64,000 nt of DNA from Chryseobacterium sp. RU37D (GCF_900156075.1 NZ_FTMM01000003.1:1-64000); one strand, 5' to 3'. Counted from the first letter of the stretch, positions 1 to 8,752 are shown. Notes: generated from the sequence alone by a model not told the origin. A program made the numbers and translations.

Positions 1-93
1 TCTTGCCAGTTCCGAAATATTAGATCGCTCATAGCTCAATTGGACTGCTTGTTTTTTAAAAGCTGGATCATAGATTTTTCGCCCTTGTTTCAT
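1..93 (-). CDS. IS3-type transposase OrfA, N-terminal part (cut by window edge)
   Basis: The minus strand from base 93 to the window edge encodes 31 residues starting MKQGRKIYDPAFKKQAVQLS, followed by YERSNISELAR. This is the classic start of the small helix-turn-helix OrfA protein of IS3-family elements (IS150-like), which binds the element ends and is usually made into a fusion transposase with OrfB by frameshifting. The rest lies outside the window, so completeness is unknown. It lies only 45 bases from a start-less gene fragment on the plus strand, which fits an insertion that truncated that gene. Recognition is from the sequence pattern alone. Confidence 0.75.
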   Translation of the reverse strand, partial: MKQGRKIYDPAFKKQAVQLSYERSNISELAR

Positions 94-137
94 ACATTAA
101 AATTAAGGTTTTATGCTTAACTCTAACTGGAAGCTAA

Positions 138-461
138 ATTAGTATATCCAAATTAGGAGAATTAGAAATACTCAATGATACAAATAATATCGGTAAAATT
201 AAGTATATTGATAAATTAAAAGTAACAAAAGTTAATATCGGTAGCGAAGCATGGATTAAAAAAGAAACTTCATATTCACTTAATTTTCTTAATAATAATG
301 GAAATTGGTCAACAATAAAATCAATTATTTCTGGTAAAGATTCTGTGGCTGTATTTAAAAACATTCCGCTAAAAAAAATTTACTTACTTAAAAATAATTC
401 TTCAAGTAAAAAAACAGAACGCCCATTTATGATAAAAAATTCAACCATTGTCTGGTTTTAA
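138..461 (+). pseudogene. 3' fragment of an unidentified gene
   Basis: A reading frame of 107 codons is open from 138 (after TAA at 135-137) to TAA at 459-461 with no ATG near its beginning; the only in-frame ATG is near the end. The residues (for example NNIGKIKYIDKLKV and SYSLNFLNNNGNW, ending STIVWF) look like ordinary protein rather than random translation. I infer the C-terminal remnant of a gene cut by the transposable element to its left. The family is not recognised. Confidence 0.4.
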
Positions 462-562
462 TAAAAATCAGATCTTTGTTCAACTAAAAATTCCGTTTAA
501 AGAATTTGAAAATTAAAATTGAAAATTTTTCACTACATTGTAATGACCAAATTGACAATTTT

Positions 563-2035
563 ATGAATGAAACGATGATTCAATTTTTCCACTGGTATTC
601 GGAAGGAGATGGAAAATTATGGAAGAAGGCAGAAAAAAACGCACAATATTTAGAAGAATTAGGAATCACTTCAGTATGGTTTCCTCCTGCTTATAAAGGT
701 GCAAACGGCGGGCATTCTATCGGTTATGATGCCTACGACCTTTTTGACCTCGGCGAGTTTGATCAGAAAGGCACCATTCCCACAAAATACGGAACCAAAG
801 AAGATTATATTCGAGCAATAAAATCTTTAAAGGAACATCATATCCAGGTCATTGTCGATATTGTTTTAGGCCATAAAGGCGGTGGCGATGAGCTGGAAAC
901 CTTTAAAGCTTTCAAAGTAGACGAAGACAATAGAGAAAAAATTATTTCAGACGAGATAGAAATTCAATCGTATACAAAATTCACATTTCCCGGCCGGGGA
1001 AAACAATATTCTGATTTTGAATGGAATTTTACTTGTTTCAGCGGAGTAGATTATGCAGAAGGTATGGATTCTCACATTTTTAAAATAAAAAATGAATACG
1101 GAACCGATTGGGAAGAAATGATTGATGACGAAAAGGGAAACTATGATTACCTTATGTACAATGACATTGAGCACCGTAATTCTTTTGTGCGTGAAGAGTT
1201 GAACAAATGGGCAAAATGGTATTTTGATGAAACAGATTTTGACGGCGTAAGGCTTGATGCTCTCAAGCACATCTCTTTTGATTTTTATAAAGAATGGCTT
1301 ACTTTATTAAGATCCAATTCCGGGAAAAATATATTTGCGGTCGGCGAATACTGGGCTCCGGGATATTTGAATCTTCTTCAAAAATACATTGAAGTTACGG
1401 AAGGCTGCATGAGCTTATTTGACAGTTCATTGCAAAATAACTTCCACAACGCCTCCAAAGAAGGAGACTCTTATGATTTACGAAGAATCTTTGATGGAAG
1501 CCTCACTCAGGCTGATCCGCTTCATTCGGTAAGCCTGGTCGATAATCATGATACTCAACCACTTCAGGATCTGGAAGCGCCTGTTGAAAAGTGGTTTAAA
1601 CCATTGGCTTATGCAATAATTTTATTAAGAAAAGACGGCTATCCTTGTATTTTTTACCCTGATTTATATGGCGCTCATTATATCGACAAAGACCGTGAAG
1701 GTAATGATCAAGAGATATTTTTAGATAAGGTGGACGGTATTGAAGAACTTCTGAAAGCCCGGAAATATCACGCTTACGGCGAGCAGAGAGATTATTTTGA
1801 AGATACCAACTGTTTGGGATGGGTTCGTGAAGGTGATGAGGAGCATTCTGGATGTGCGGTAGTTTTAAGTAATAAAGACGCTTATGAAAAGCCGATGGAA
1901 ATGGGTGAAAAATATATCGGAAAAACTTTCTACGACCTTCTTGGTAGATTTAAATATAAAGTAACGATTGACGAAAACGGATGGGGGAATTTTCCTGTTC
2001 CGGCGGGGAATGTCAGTGTTTGGGTTGCTGAGTAG
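563..2035 (+). CDS. GH13 alpha-amylase, cytoplasmic type
   Basis: Hydrolyses internal alpha-1,4-glucosidic bonds in starch, glycogen or maltodextrin. The frame opens at a TTG at 506, but the family normally starts right before the QFFHWY strand, so the ATG at 563 (MNETMIQFFHWY) is preferred, giving 490 residues. All GH13 signature regions are present: region I DIVLGHK (Gly replaces the usual Asn), region II GVRLDALKH with nucleophile Asp232, region III VGEYW with acid/base Glu262, region IV VDNHDT with Asp330. No signal peptide is visible, so it should act in the cytoplasm on stored or imported glucan. It stands alone, convergent with the esterase gene downstream. Length and order match the bacterial liquefying/cytoplasmic amylase family (AmyS/AmyA-like). 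Confidence 0.9.
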   Translation: MNETMIQFFHWYSEGDGKLWKKAEKNAQYLEELGITSVWFPPAYKGANGGHSIGYDAYDLFDLGEFDQKGTIPTKYGTKEDYIRAIKSLKEHHIQVIVDIVLGHKGGGDELETFKAFKVDEDNREKIISDEIEIQSYTKFTFPGRGKQYSDFEWNFTCFSGVDYAEGMDSHIFKIKNEYGTDWEEMIDDEKGNYDYLMYNDIEHRNSFVREELNKWAKWYFDETDFDGVRLDALKHISFDFYKEWLTLLRSNSGKNIFAVGEYWAPGYLNLLQKYIEVTEGCMSLFDSSLQNNFHNASKEGDSYDLRRIFDGSLTQADPLHSVSLVDNHDTQPLQDLEAPVEKWFKPLAYAIILLRKDGYPCIFYPDLYGAHYIDKDREGNDQEIFLDKVDGIEELLKARKYHAYGEQRDYFEDTNCLGWVREGDEEHSGCAVVLSNKDAYEKPMEMGEKYIGKTFYDLLGRFKYKVTIDENGWGNFPVPAGNVSVWVAE

Positions 2036-2098
2036 TTTTTGGTTGGAAGATTGGGGTTGGAAACTGGAAGCTTGATGCGCAAAGATTTCCACAACGTT

Positions 2099-2170
2099 TG
2101 TCATTCCGCAGGAACCTATGTTAGTATTATTTTATCTCTATTACTATGTCTGGATTCCTACCGGAATGAG
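2099..2170. repeat. CATTCCG-arm inverted repeat
   Basis: Imperfect inverted repeat in the gap between two convergent genes. The left arm TGTCATTCCGCAGGAACC pairs with the right arm GGATTCCTACCGGAATG, with about 35 bases between. A decayed relative is at 3711-3790. It could act as a bidirectional terminator, but the arms separated by an AT-rich centre look more like a dispersed intergenic repeat. Confidence 0.55.
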
Positions 2171-2206
2171 AAATACTATGTATATTTCTTTTATTAAATT
2201 TTTAAA

Positions 2207-3529
2207 CTAAACTTTCCGGAGTTCTAATATTTCCGGCCTTTCCGAATCATCGGAAATCCTTCCGGTTCTGGCAAACTCTGCCCAAAGTGCACGTAATTTC
2301 CGCCCGTTTTCCTGGATATAGTTCCACGGAACATCTTTCAATAATCCTGAATTTTTCCATGCTTCCTCATTTTCAAAAATCAAGGGAAGATCAATGCAGT
2401 GTGAGTCTCCGATGTAATTATTTTTCAGAGTTGATTTAATTTTAAACTGATAAATATTTCCACCTCCCTCTTTATAATTCTGAGCAAAGATATTTGCGGG
2501 TTTTCCGTAAATGGATTCTGTAGTTTTCTGAACTATTTTATTAAGAATTTTTTCAGGTAAATACGTATATAAACCTTTTTCGGCAGTTTTTATATAGAAA
2601 GCGGTTTCGTCATTATTTATCCCAATCAGGACATCATATTTTTTAGCATTTTCTTTCCATTTTGGGAGACTTTCTTCCTCTTTGCATAAAGGTGGAAAAC
2701 CATATTGAGTACAAAATGGCATTGAGGTTTTTAAACCATATTTTCTAAAAGAAGGTAAAAAATTTAGATAATCTTCCACCATTTTCAGGACATCGGTTTC
2801 ATCTTTTAAAAATTTTGTTTTCCTGAGAAATTCCAGTGACATTTTTTGTCTTTTGAGACGAAAACCAAGCGGTGCACTATGAATGATTGCTCTCCTAAAT
2901 AAATTCCCTACACCTTCCGAAATCATCAAATGAGCAATAGCATCTCCTCCGGAAGATTGTCCGAATAGCGTAATATTTTCCGGGTTCCCTCCAAACCCCT
3001 GAATATTTTTTTTAATCCATTTTAAAGATTCTATTATATCAAACAGTCCTAAATTGGCGGGCCTTTCTTCATCACCTCCAAGAAATCCAAAAAGGCCGAG
3101 ACGATAAGAAATGGAAACAACGATAATGTTTTGTTCTTTGACCCAAAGTGCAGGATCGGAAGTTGGTAAATCACCACAGCCAATTTCATACGAGCCACCA
3201 TGAATCCACACTACGACAGGTAATTTCTCATTTTCATTGAAATCTTCTGGCCTCGTGATGGTCAAAAACTGAGGTGATTCGTCCGGCAGAAAATGTTCAA
3301 CATCAGTTTTCCCGATCAGTCTTTCCAAAAGCGGGCTGATATGCTGTGGACAAACCGGGATTTTATCCAAAATTTCGTGTAAGCCTGCAGCTTCTAAAGG
3401 CTTTTTATATCTTTCCGAGCGGGCATAGCGAATGCTCTTAGCTTTAATAACTCCCTTTTCTTTTAATGCCAAAATTTCCCCAGAAGGGGTATGAAATGTA
3501 TGAGTTCCTATATTTTGCTGTGTGGTCAT
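2207..3529 (-). CDS. Type B carboxylesterase (alpha/beta hydrolase)
   Basis: Predicted serine esterase of the carboxylesterase/cholinesterase family, 440 residues. The oxyanion loop is seen as VVVWIHGGSY (about 105-114). The nucleophile elbow is FGQSSGG with Ser192; a candidate acidic residue lies in NNDETAFY and the catalytic histidine in SHCIDLP. The N-terminus (HTFHTPSGEI) starts directly with the family's first beta strands and has no signal peptide, suggesting a cytoplasmic enzyme, slightly shorter than the usual 480-520 residues. The natural substrate cannot be read from sequence. It is a single gene, convergent with the amylase, and no promoter of the usual Bacteroidota form was identified upstream. 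Confidence 0.85.
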   Translation of the reverse strand: MTTQQNIGTHTFHTPSGEILALKEKGVIKAKSIRYARSERYKKPLEAAGLHEILDKIPVCPQHISPLLERLIGKTDVEHFLPDESPQFLTITRPEDFNENEKLPVVVWIHGGSYEIGCGDLPTSDPALWVKEQNIIVVSISYRLGLFGFLGGDEERPANLGLFDIIESLKWIKKNIQGFGGNPENITLFGQSSGGDAIAHLMISEGVGNLFRRAIIHSAPLGFRLKRQKMSLEFLRKTKFLKDETDVLKMVEDYLNFLPSFRKYGLKTSMPFCTQYGFPPLCKEEESLPKWKENAKKYDVLIGINNDETAFYIKTAEKGLYTYLPEKILNKIVQKTTESIYGKPANIFAQNYKEGGGNIYQFKIKSTLKNNYIGDSHCIDLPLIFENEEAWKNSGLLKDVPWNYIQENGRKLRALWAEFARTGRISDDSERPEILELRKV

Positions 3530-3710
3530 AGAAAAAACAAAATTTATTTTTCATATTAAATTTATGAATTTTTTTATTTGCTGATTATACACTTATGACA
3601 CTATTTTTTTCAACCACAAAAGTCACAAAAAGATTAACACTTTAGTTATTTAAGTTTATTATAACCATAAATAAGAACACATAAGTTCTCTTTAAGTCTG
3701 TTTCAAAGTT

Positions 3711-3790
3711 TGTCATCTCCGTAGGGATCTAAGCATAATATTAGAAAATAGTAAGTAAAGATTCGTGCCTGGATTCTTTCAGAATAACAA
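3711..3790. repeat. Decayed CATTCCG-arm inverted repeat
   Basis: Left arm TGTCATCTCCGTAGGGATCT and right arm GGATTCTTTCAGAATAACA face each other across about 40 bases and align with the element at 2099-2170. The arms have drifted, so pairing is weak. It lies in the gap between the esterase start and the 3' end of the AraC gene. Confidence 0.4.
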
Positions 3791-3822
3791 GCTGAGTGGA
3801 TATTTTTCAATATTTTAAAAAA

Positions 3823-4767
3823 TTAATTTAAAGTTTTATATTCACTCGGAGAAACGCCCACCTTACTTTTGAATAATCTTGTAAAATGCTGCGGATACTT
3901 GAATCCAAGATCATAAGAAATCTCACTGATTGATTTTAACGGATTAAAAATCTGGTCTTTTGCTACATTGATCAATTTATTATGAATATATTCTTGTGCT
4001 GAAATTCCAAGCTCTTTTTTAATTAAGTCACCAAAATAGTTCGCCGAAAGATTTAGTTTTTCTGCAAAATAATTTACCATCGGAAAGCCTATACTTTTAG
4101 GTTTGTCAGACTGTAAATATTCATCCAAAAGATTTTCAAACCTGCCGATCAAGCCTTGATTGATATGATCCCTTGTAATAAATTGGCGGTCATAAAAACG
4201 CATACAGTAATTCAAAAACAATTCGATATTATTGATAATTAATGATTTACTGTGTTTGTCTATAGATTGTTCAAGTTCAAGTTTGATATTCTTAAAACAT
4301 TCCAGCACGATTTCCCTTTCTTTTTCGGAAAGGTGAAGCGCTTCGTGAACATCATAAGAAAAGAAGTTATAATCCCTGATATTTTTACCGAGATTCGTTC
4401 CTTTGATAAGGTCCGGATGAAAAATTAAGGCAAAACCAGCAGGCTGAATATAAGTATTTGCATTATCAATCCCGTAAGTCTGCCCCGGAGCAATAAAAAC
4501 CAATGTCCCTTCCTGGTAATCGTAGCTGTGCTTGCCATATTGCATATCCCCACATATCACATCTTTCAGGAAAACAGTATAAAAACCGAACCGCCTTATA
4601 TGCTGGCAAATAGGATTAGACCTGGAAAAATCAATAACACTCACTAAAGGATGCAGCGTTTCGTGATTCATCATTTTATTATATTCCGAAACGCTATTGT
4701 AAATCTCAACTTCCTGATTTCCCATAAAATATATTTTATTCCTATTCAAATGTACCACTTTCTGCAT
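3823..4767 (-). CDS. AraC family transcriptional regulator
   Basis: 314-residue DNA-binding regulator. The C-terminal hundred residues carry the two helix-turn-helix units of the AraC/XylS family: LNLSANYFGDLIKKELGIS in the first and the conserved ISEISYDLGFKYPQHFTRLF in the second, ending VGVSPSEYK. The N-terminal part (about 1-190) has cupin-like strands (YQEGTLVFIAPGQ, family: AraC_binding), probably sensing a small ligand. It is divergent from the zinc alcohol dehydrogenase gene at 4896, with 128 bases between, so that gene is the likely target; this architecture next to YahK-type dehydrogenases is common in Flavobacteriia. The effector is unknown. Confidence 0.88.
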   Translation of the reverse strand: MQKVVHLNRNKIYFMGNQEVEIYNSVSEYNKMMNHETLHPLVSVIDFSRSNPICQHIRRFGFYTVFLKDVICGDMQYGKHSYDYQEGTLVFIAPGQTYGIDNANTYIQPAGFALIFHPDLIKGTNLGKNIRDYNFFSYDVHEALHLSEKEREIVLECFKNIKLELEQSIDKHSKSLIINNIELFLNYCMRFYDRQFITRDHINQGLIGRFENLLDEYLQSDKPKSIGFPMVNYFAEKLNLSANYFGDLIKKELGISAQEYIHNKLINVAKDQIFNPLKSISEISYDLGFKYPQHFTRLFKSKVGVSPSEYKTLN

Positions 4768-4895
4768 TGATGTTTGCTCTGTCAGTAAAATTGGTAAATC
4801 TTTCTGTAATTTATATAAGTATTGTTAATTTTAAACTATCGACTTTTGTAATCGAGAAAGCAAAATATTAATTTAATTAAAACTTAAAAAAACAA

Positions 4896-5949
4896 ATGAG
4901 CACATTCACAGTAAAAGCTTATGGAGCAGAATCTAAAACTGCTGATTTAAAAGAGCTAAATATTGTAAGAAGAGAAGTAACTCCAAAAGACGTGGAAATA
5001 GAAATCCTATATTGCGGAGTATGCCATTCTGACCTTCACACCGCGAGAAATGACTGGGGTGGGTCATTATATCCAGTATCCGGGACATGAGATCGTGGGA
5101 AGAATTACAAATGTGGGAAGCAAAGTTTCTAAATTTAAAGTTGGAGATCTAGCTGCAGTAGGCTGCCTTGTAGACTCCTGCGGGGAATGTGAAAGCTGTA
5201 AGCATGATCTTGAACAATACTGTCAAAACGGATTCACAGGAACCTACAACGGTCAGGATAAACATCTGGGAGGCCATACTTTTGGGGGATATTCTCAGAA
5301 AGTGGTAGTTGATGAGCACTTTGTATTGAGTGTTCCTGAAAATCTTGATCTGGCAGCAGTTGCACCGCTTCTTTGTGCGGGAATTACAACCTGGTCTCCA
5401 TTAAGACATTGGAATGTAGGCCCTGATTCTAAAGTAGCAGTTGTAGGTTTGGGAGGTTTGGGACATATGGCCATCAAATTAGCAAAAGGTTTGGGAGCAG
5501 ATGTCACATTATTTTCTAGAACTCCGGAAAAAACGGAAGATGCTAAAAAATTGGGAGCAGATCATGTGGTGATTTCAACAGATCAAGCACAAATGGATGC
5601 AGTAAAAGGCAAATTTGATGTAATTATTGATACCGTTCCATACGAGCATGATATTAATCCTTATATGCAGACTGTTGCATTAGACGGAACGCTTGTTTTG
5701 GTAGGATTTGTGGGTGAATTCGAAAATGAATCCCCAAGTACAAGACCAATGATTTTTCAACGCCGTTCAGTAGCCGGTTCATTGATCGGAGGAATCGCTG
5801 AAACTCAGGAGCTGCTGGATTTCTGCGGTGAACATAATATTGTCTCTGATATTGAATTAATCAAAATGCAAAACATTAACCAGGCCTACGAAAGAATGCT
5901 CAAAAGCGATGTAAAATACCGTTTTGTAATTGATATGCAGTCTTTGTAA
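4896..5949 (+). pseudogene. Zinc-dependent alcohol dehydrogenase (YahK/CAD-like), frameshifted
   Basis: Medium-chain NAD(P)-dependent alcohol dehydrogenase that should interconvert aldehydes and alcohols. The first frame (4896-5090) gives MSTFTVKAYGAESKT through the catalytic zinc motif CGVCHSDLHTARNDWGG; the second (open from about 5050 to 5949) continues with PGHEIVGRI, the structural zinc cysteines CLVDSCGECESCKHDLEQYC and the Rossmann motif GLGGLGHMA. The break is at about 5077-5081: GTATCCGGG stands where the family reads Val-Val-Pro-Gly-His-Glu, two bases short. Every functional motif on both sides is intact, so this is a very recent mutation or a sequencing/assembly error. Without the shift the protein would be about 350 residues, normal for the family. 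The AraC regulator lies divergently upstream. Confidence 0.85.
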
Positions 5950-5970
5950 CGTCGTATATTTTTTAACTAT

Positions 5971-5994
5971 AGCTCTCCTCTGGGAGGGCTTTTT
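5971..5994 (+). terminator. Rho-independent terminator after alcohol dehydrogenase
   Basis: Stem AGCTCTCC / GGGAGGGCT with a three-base loop followed by TTTTT, 21 bases past the dehydrogenase stop codon. Confidence 0.75.
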
Positions 5995-6040
5995 CCATTT
6001 AGGGTTTAGGAAATTACGCTTTTATATTGTCATAGTAATT

Positions 6041-6400
6041 TTATTTATTTTTCTTCATATGCTTGAGGGCCCATTCTGCCATAGCATTTATGACCGGGAT
6101 TAAGCCTTTCCCTGCGTCACTCAGTTCATATGTTACGTAAGGGGGAACAACCGGTTTTGCTGTTCTTATAATCAAGCAGTCGTTTTCCAATTGTTTGAGA
6201 TGTTGAATCAACATCTTTTCTGTCACTGCCGGAATGGCACGTTTCAATTCGCTGTATCTTTTATCACCATTTGAAAGATGGTATAAAATAATGGGTTTCC
6301 AGAACCCTCCGATTTTTTCCATAACATACGTTACCGGACATGAATCCAGCGCATATTTCTTATTCTGCTGGATAGTTGAGCTTTCTTTAATTGCTGTCAT
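6041..6400 (-). CDS. HxlR family winged-helix regulator
   Basis: Small (119 residue) MarR-like repressor/activator. The frame extends upstream to 6460, but the ATG at 6400 (MTAIKESST) is chosen because the upstream stretch overlaps the operator-like palindrome and is not family-like. HxlR hallmarks: CPVTYVMEKIGGFWKPIIL at about 24-42, the recognition region RYSELKRAIPAVTEKMLIQH, and the wing VPPYVTYELSDAGKGL. HxlR proteins usually sense electrophiles or redox stress, some through the N-terminal Cys (here Cys24). It is transcribed divergently from an NmrA-type reductase, whose promoter region carries a matching palindrome, so it probably controls that gene and itself. Confidence 0.9.
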   Translation of the reverse strand: MTAIKESSTIQQNKKYALDSCPVTYVMEKIGGFWKPIILYHLSNGDKRYSELKRAIPAVTEKMLIQHLKQLENDCLIIRTAKPVVPPYVTYELSDAGKGLIPVINAMAEWALKHMKKNK

Positions 6401-6417
6401 AATACATACTTTAGGGT

Positions 6418-6441
6418 AAGTACTTGTATAAAAGTAAGTAC
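6418..6441. promoter_or_regulatory. Putative HxlR operator
   Basis: Between the divergent HxlR and NmrA-type genes lies GTACTT (6420-6425), ten bases, then AAGTAC (6436-6441), a perfect inverted repeat; AAGTACTT at 6418-6425 is also palindromic by itself. HxlR-family regulators such as YodB and HxlR bind TAC-containing dyads in the same arrangement. Operator function is inferred from symmetry and position. Confidence 0.55.
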
Positions 6442-6480
6442 AAATATAACTTTGCTGCAAGAAATAAAAAAATATTTATT

Positions 6481-7365
6481 ATGAAAATTATCATTACAGG
6501 ATCATTAGGAAATGTAGCAAAACCTTTGGCTCAGCAATTAATTACAGAAGGACACGATATCACCGTTATCAGCAGTAACGATTCTAAAAGAAATGAGATT
6601 GAAGCTTTAGGTGCAAAAGCAGCTATTGGTTCTATCACTGACCTAAATTTTTTACTTAAAACTTTTGCAGGTGCAGATTCTGCATTTCTGATGACCCCTC
6701 CCAATATGGGCGCTGCAAACATTGTAGAAAATACTACGAATGCCGGAAAAAATTATGCTAAGGCCATCAGAGAGACCGGAGTTAAAAGAATCGTAATGCT
6801 CAGTAGCATCGGTGTGGAATCCCCAATTGAAAACGGCCCGATTAAAGGTCTCCATCCTATTGAAAAATTCTACCGAGAGCTGGAAAATACTTCTGTAACT
6901 TTTTTAAGAGCCGGATATTTTTATTACAATTTCTTTAATGATATTCCTTTAATTAAAAATGCAGGAATTATAGGCGCAAATTATCCTGCCAGTGCAAAAA
7001 TACCCATGGTTCACCCAAAAGATATTGCAAGTGCTGCCGCTGAAGAGCTAGTAAAAATATCCGAAGGCAAAAACATAAGATATATTGTAGGGGATTTACG
7101 TCCAGCCTCTGACTTTGCAAAAGTTTTTGGAAAAGCTATCGGAAAGCCGGAGCTTCCTTGGATTGAATTTATAGATGAAGAATCTTTAAACGGAATGCTT
7201 CAGGCGGGTGTACCAGAGGAAATGGCCGGATTGTATACAGAAATGGGACGTGGCATCAGGACAGGGATCGTTCAGAAAGATTTTATTAATCATGGCTCTG
7301 CTATTTCAGGAAAGATTAAATTGGAAGAGTTTGCGCGAGAGTTTGCGGACAGGTTTAATGTTTAA
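6481..7365 (+). CDS. NmrA-like NAD(P)-binding reductase
   Basis: 294-residue atypical short-chain dehydrogenase. The N-terminal Rossmann motif is MKIIITGSLGNVAKPLAQQL (GxxGxxG variant), followed by HDITVISSND and the substrate-face segments SAFLMTPPNMG and MLSSIGVESP. The frame is open from 6424, but the ATG at 6481 starts exactly on the first strand of the fold. Family members reduce quinones or act as redox sensors; similar proteins divergent from HxlR genes are often quinone/azo-type reductases. The substrate here is unknown. The HxlR gene and palindrome upstream suggest induction by electrophile or quinone stress. A strong palindrome at 7396 marks the end of the transcript. Confidence 0.85.
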   Translation: MKIIITGSLGNVAKPLAQQLITEGHDITVISSNDSKRNEIEALGAKAAIGSITDLNFLLKTFAGADSAFLMTPPNMGAANIVENTTNAGKNYAKAIRETGVKRIVMLSSIGVESPIENGPIKGLHPIEKFYRELENTSVTFLRAGYFYYNFFNDIPLIKNAGIIGANYPASAKIPMVHPKDIASAAAEELVKISEGKNIRYIVGDLRPASDFAKVFGKAIGKPELPWIEFIDEESLNGMLQAGVPEEMAGLYTEMGRGIRTGIVQKDFINHGSAISGKIKLEEFAREFADRFNV

Positions 7366-7395
7366 TTTTTCTCTGAAATTAATTTGAATTATATT

Positions 7396-7434
7396 AAAAA
7401 GTTTCGGCGAGCCAAAGGCTCGCCGAAACTTTTT
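7396..7434. terminator. GTTTCGGCG palindrome, bidirectional terminator
   Basis: Perfect stem AAAAAGTTTCGGCGAGCC / GGCTCGCCGAAACTTTTT with loop AAA (18 base pairs), located between convergent genes. The flanking A and T runs make it a strong terminator for both strands. The same GTTTCGGCG core recurs at 21908-21954, so it may also belong to a dispersed palindromic repeat family. Confidence 0.8.
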
Positions 7435-7474
7435 ACTAATTTGAGATTACCTTTATTAACCCCGGGTAGGTAAT

Positions 7475-8752
7475 TTATTTTCTTAAAATTCCTTTCAAAA
7501 CTTTTAATTTTCCATCGATGGGCTGATCTATTTTTAGGCCAAGAATTTCAGCAACCAAAGGGTAGACATTGATATTTTCAAATTCGTTAATATTCAGATT
7601 ATTTTTGAATTCAGGCCCCCAAGCGAAGAAAGTAGCTTTCATTTCCGGAACAAGTCTCGGATTGTAGCCATGTTTTCCCGCAGATGTTGTTTTTCCTTTC
7701 GGTAAAAATACTTTTGGAGCTTTTGGAACCAATAAGATTTGTCCGATTCTGTTGTATTGATCATCTTTAGTTCCAAAATGAAGATATTTAGGAAATCTTT
7801 TGTCCATATAAACATCATAATCATCGGTTTTATTGGATTTTAATGTCTTGTAAACATTTTTAACTTCATTTTTATCTTTAACGTGGACTCTTAACAAAGT
7901 CTGGGAATTATAAATATCAAATTTATCTTTATCTAAAAGCATTGCAGGGATTTCCAGGGGATTTCCTCCATCAACTTTTATCATCCCGTGATCCGAAACA
8001 AAAATAAAATTGACGTTTTTTAGTCCCAAATCATTCACTTTCCGAACCAATTCTCCAATTGCTTTATCAACCAAATGTACTGCCTCTTCAGTTTCCTTGG
8101 TATCCGGCCCGAAATGATGTCCGGTGCCATCAACTTCCGGAAAATACAGTGAAATAAAATGCGGCCTTCTATCCATCGGAAGCTTCAGCCAACCAACCAC
8201 CTTTTCTACTTTTTCAGTGGGCGTGAATTTTTCGTGGTAAGGATAATAATAGGATGGTCTTTTACCTCCTGCATTGCTCGCAGAACCTATCCACATCAGT
8301 GAAGCTGAAACCATTCCCTGCTTTTCTGCCAACCCCCAAAGCGGAACGCCACCGTACCAGCTTCCGTCTTCCGCATTCTTTTTATCGCTCATCGCATAAC
8401 CTTGTTTTCTTGTGTAGTCGTAGAAATAGTTATCAATCAAACCATGATGAGAAGGATATAAACCTGTAACTAATGTCCAGTGATTAGGGAAAGTAATGCT
8501 CGGATAGCTGGGAATCATTGCTTCTGAACATATCCCCTGACTTGAAAACTTCAAAAGGTTTTCGGCATTATATTTTTTAGCATAATCATAACGGAAACCA
8601 TCTGCAGAAATCATGATTACATAAGGCTTCGACTGAGCCTCAGCACTATTATATCTATTGGAAATAACCACCTGAGCTGTGTCAGTTTCTCCTTTCTGGG
8701 CAAAAAATAATGTTGAAAGAATAAGTAGTAAAAATTGTAATCCATGCTTCAT
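7475..8752 (-). CDS. Ectonucleotide pyrophosphatase/phosphodiesterase (NPP family)
   Basis: 425-residue secreted enzyme of the alkaline phosphatase superfamily that cleaves phosphodiester or pyrophosphate bonds of nucleotides or related compounds. The signal peptide is MKHGLQFLLLILSTLFFAQ. Metal and catalytic residues are visible in order: SADGFRYD (Asp51), nucleophile Thr87 in SYPSITFPNHW, EVDGTGHHFG (Asp, His), FVSDHGM (Asp-His) and a final KHGYNP histidine. The order and spacing match bacterial NPP (Xanthomonas type). The export signal implies the periplasm or outside. It is convergent with the NmrA-type gene and terminates at the palindrome at 7396. Confidence 0.92.
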   Translation of the reverse strand: MKHGLQFLLLILSTLFFAQKGETDTAQVVISNRYNSAEAQSKPYVIMISADGFRYDYAKKYNAENLLKFSSQGICSEAMIPSYPSITFPNHWTLVTGLYPSHHGLIDNYFYDYTRKQGYAMSDKKNAEDGSWYGGVPLWGLAEKQGMVSASLMWIGSASNAGGKRPSYYYPYHEKFTPTEKVEKVVGWLKLPMDRRPHFISLYFPEVDGTGHHFGPDTKETEEAVHLVDKAIGELVRKVNDLGLKNVNFIFVSDHGMIKVDGGNPLEIPAMLLDKDKFDIYNSQTLLRVHVKDKNEVKNVYKTLKSNKTDDYDVYMDKRFPKYLHFGTKDDQYNRIGQILLVPKAPKVFLPKGKTTSAGKHGYNPRLVPEMKATFFAWGPEFKNNLNINEFENINVYPLVAEILGLKIDQPIDGKLKVLKGILRK

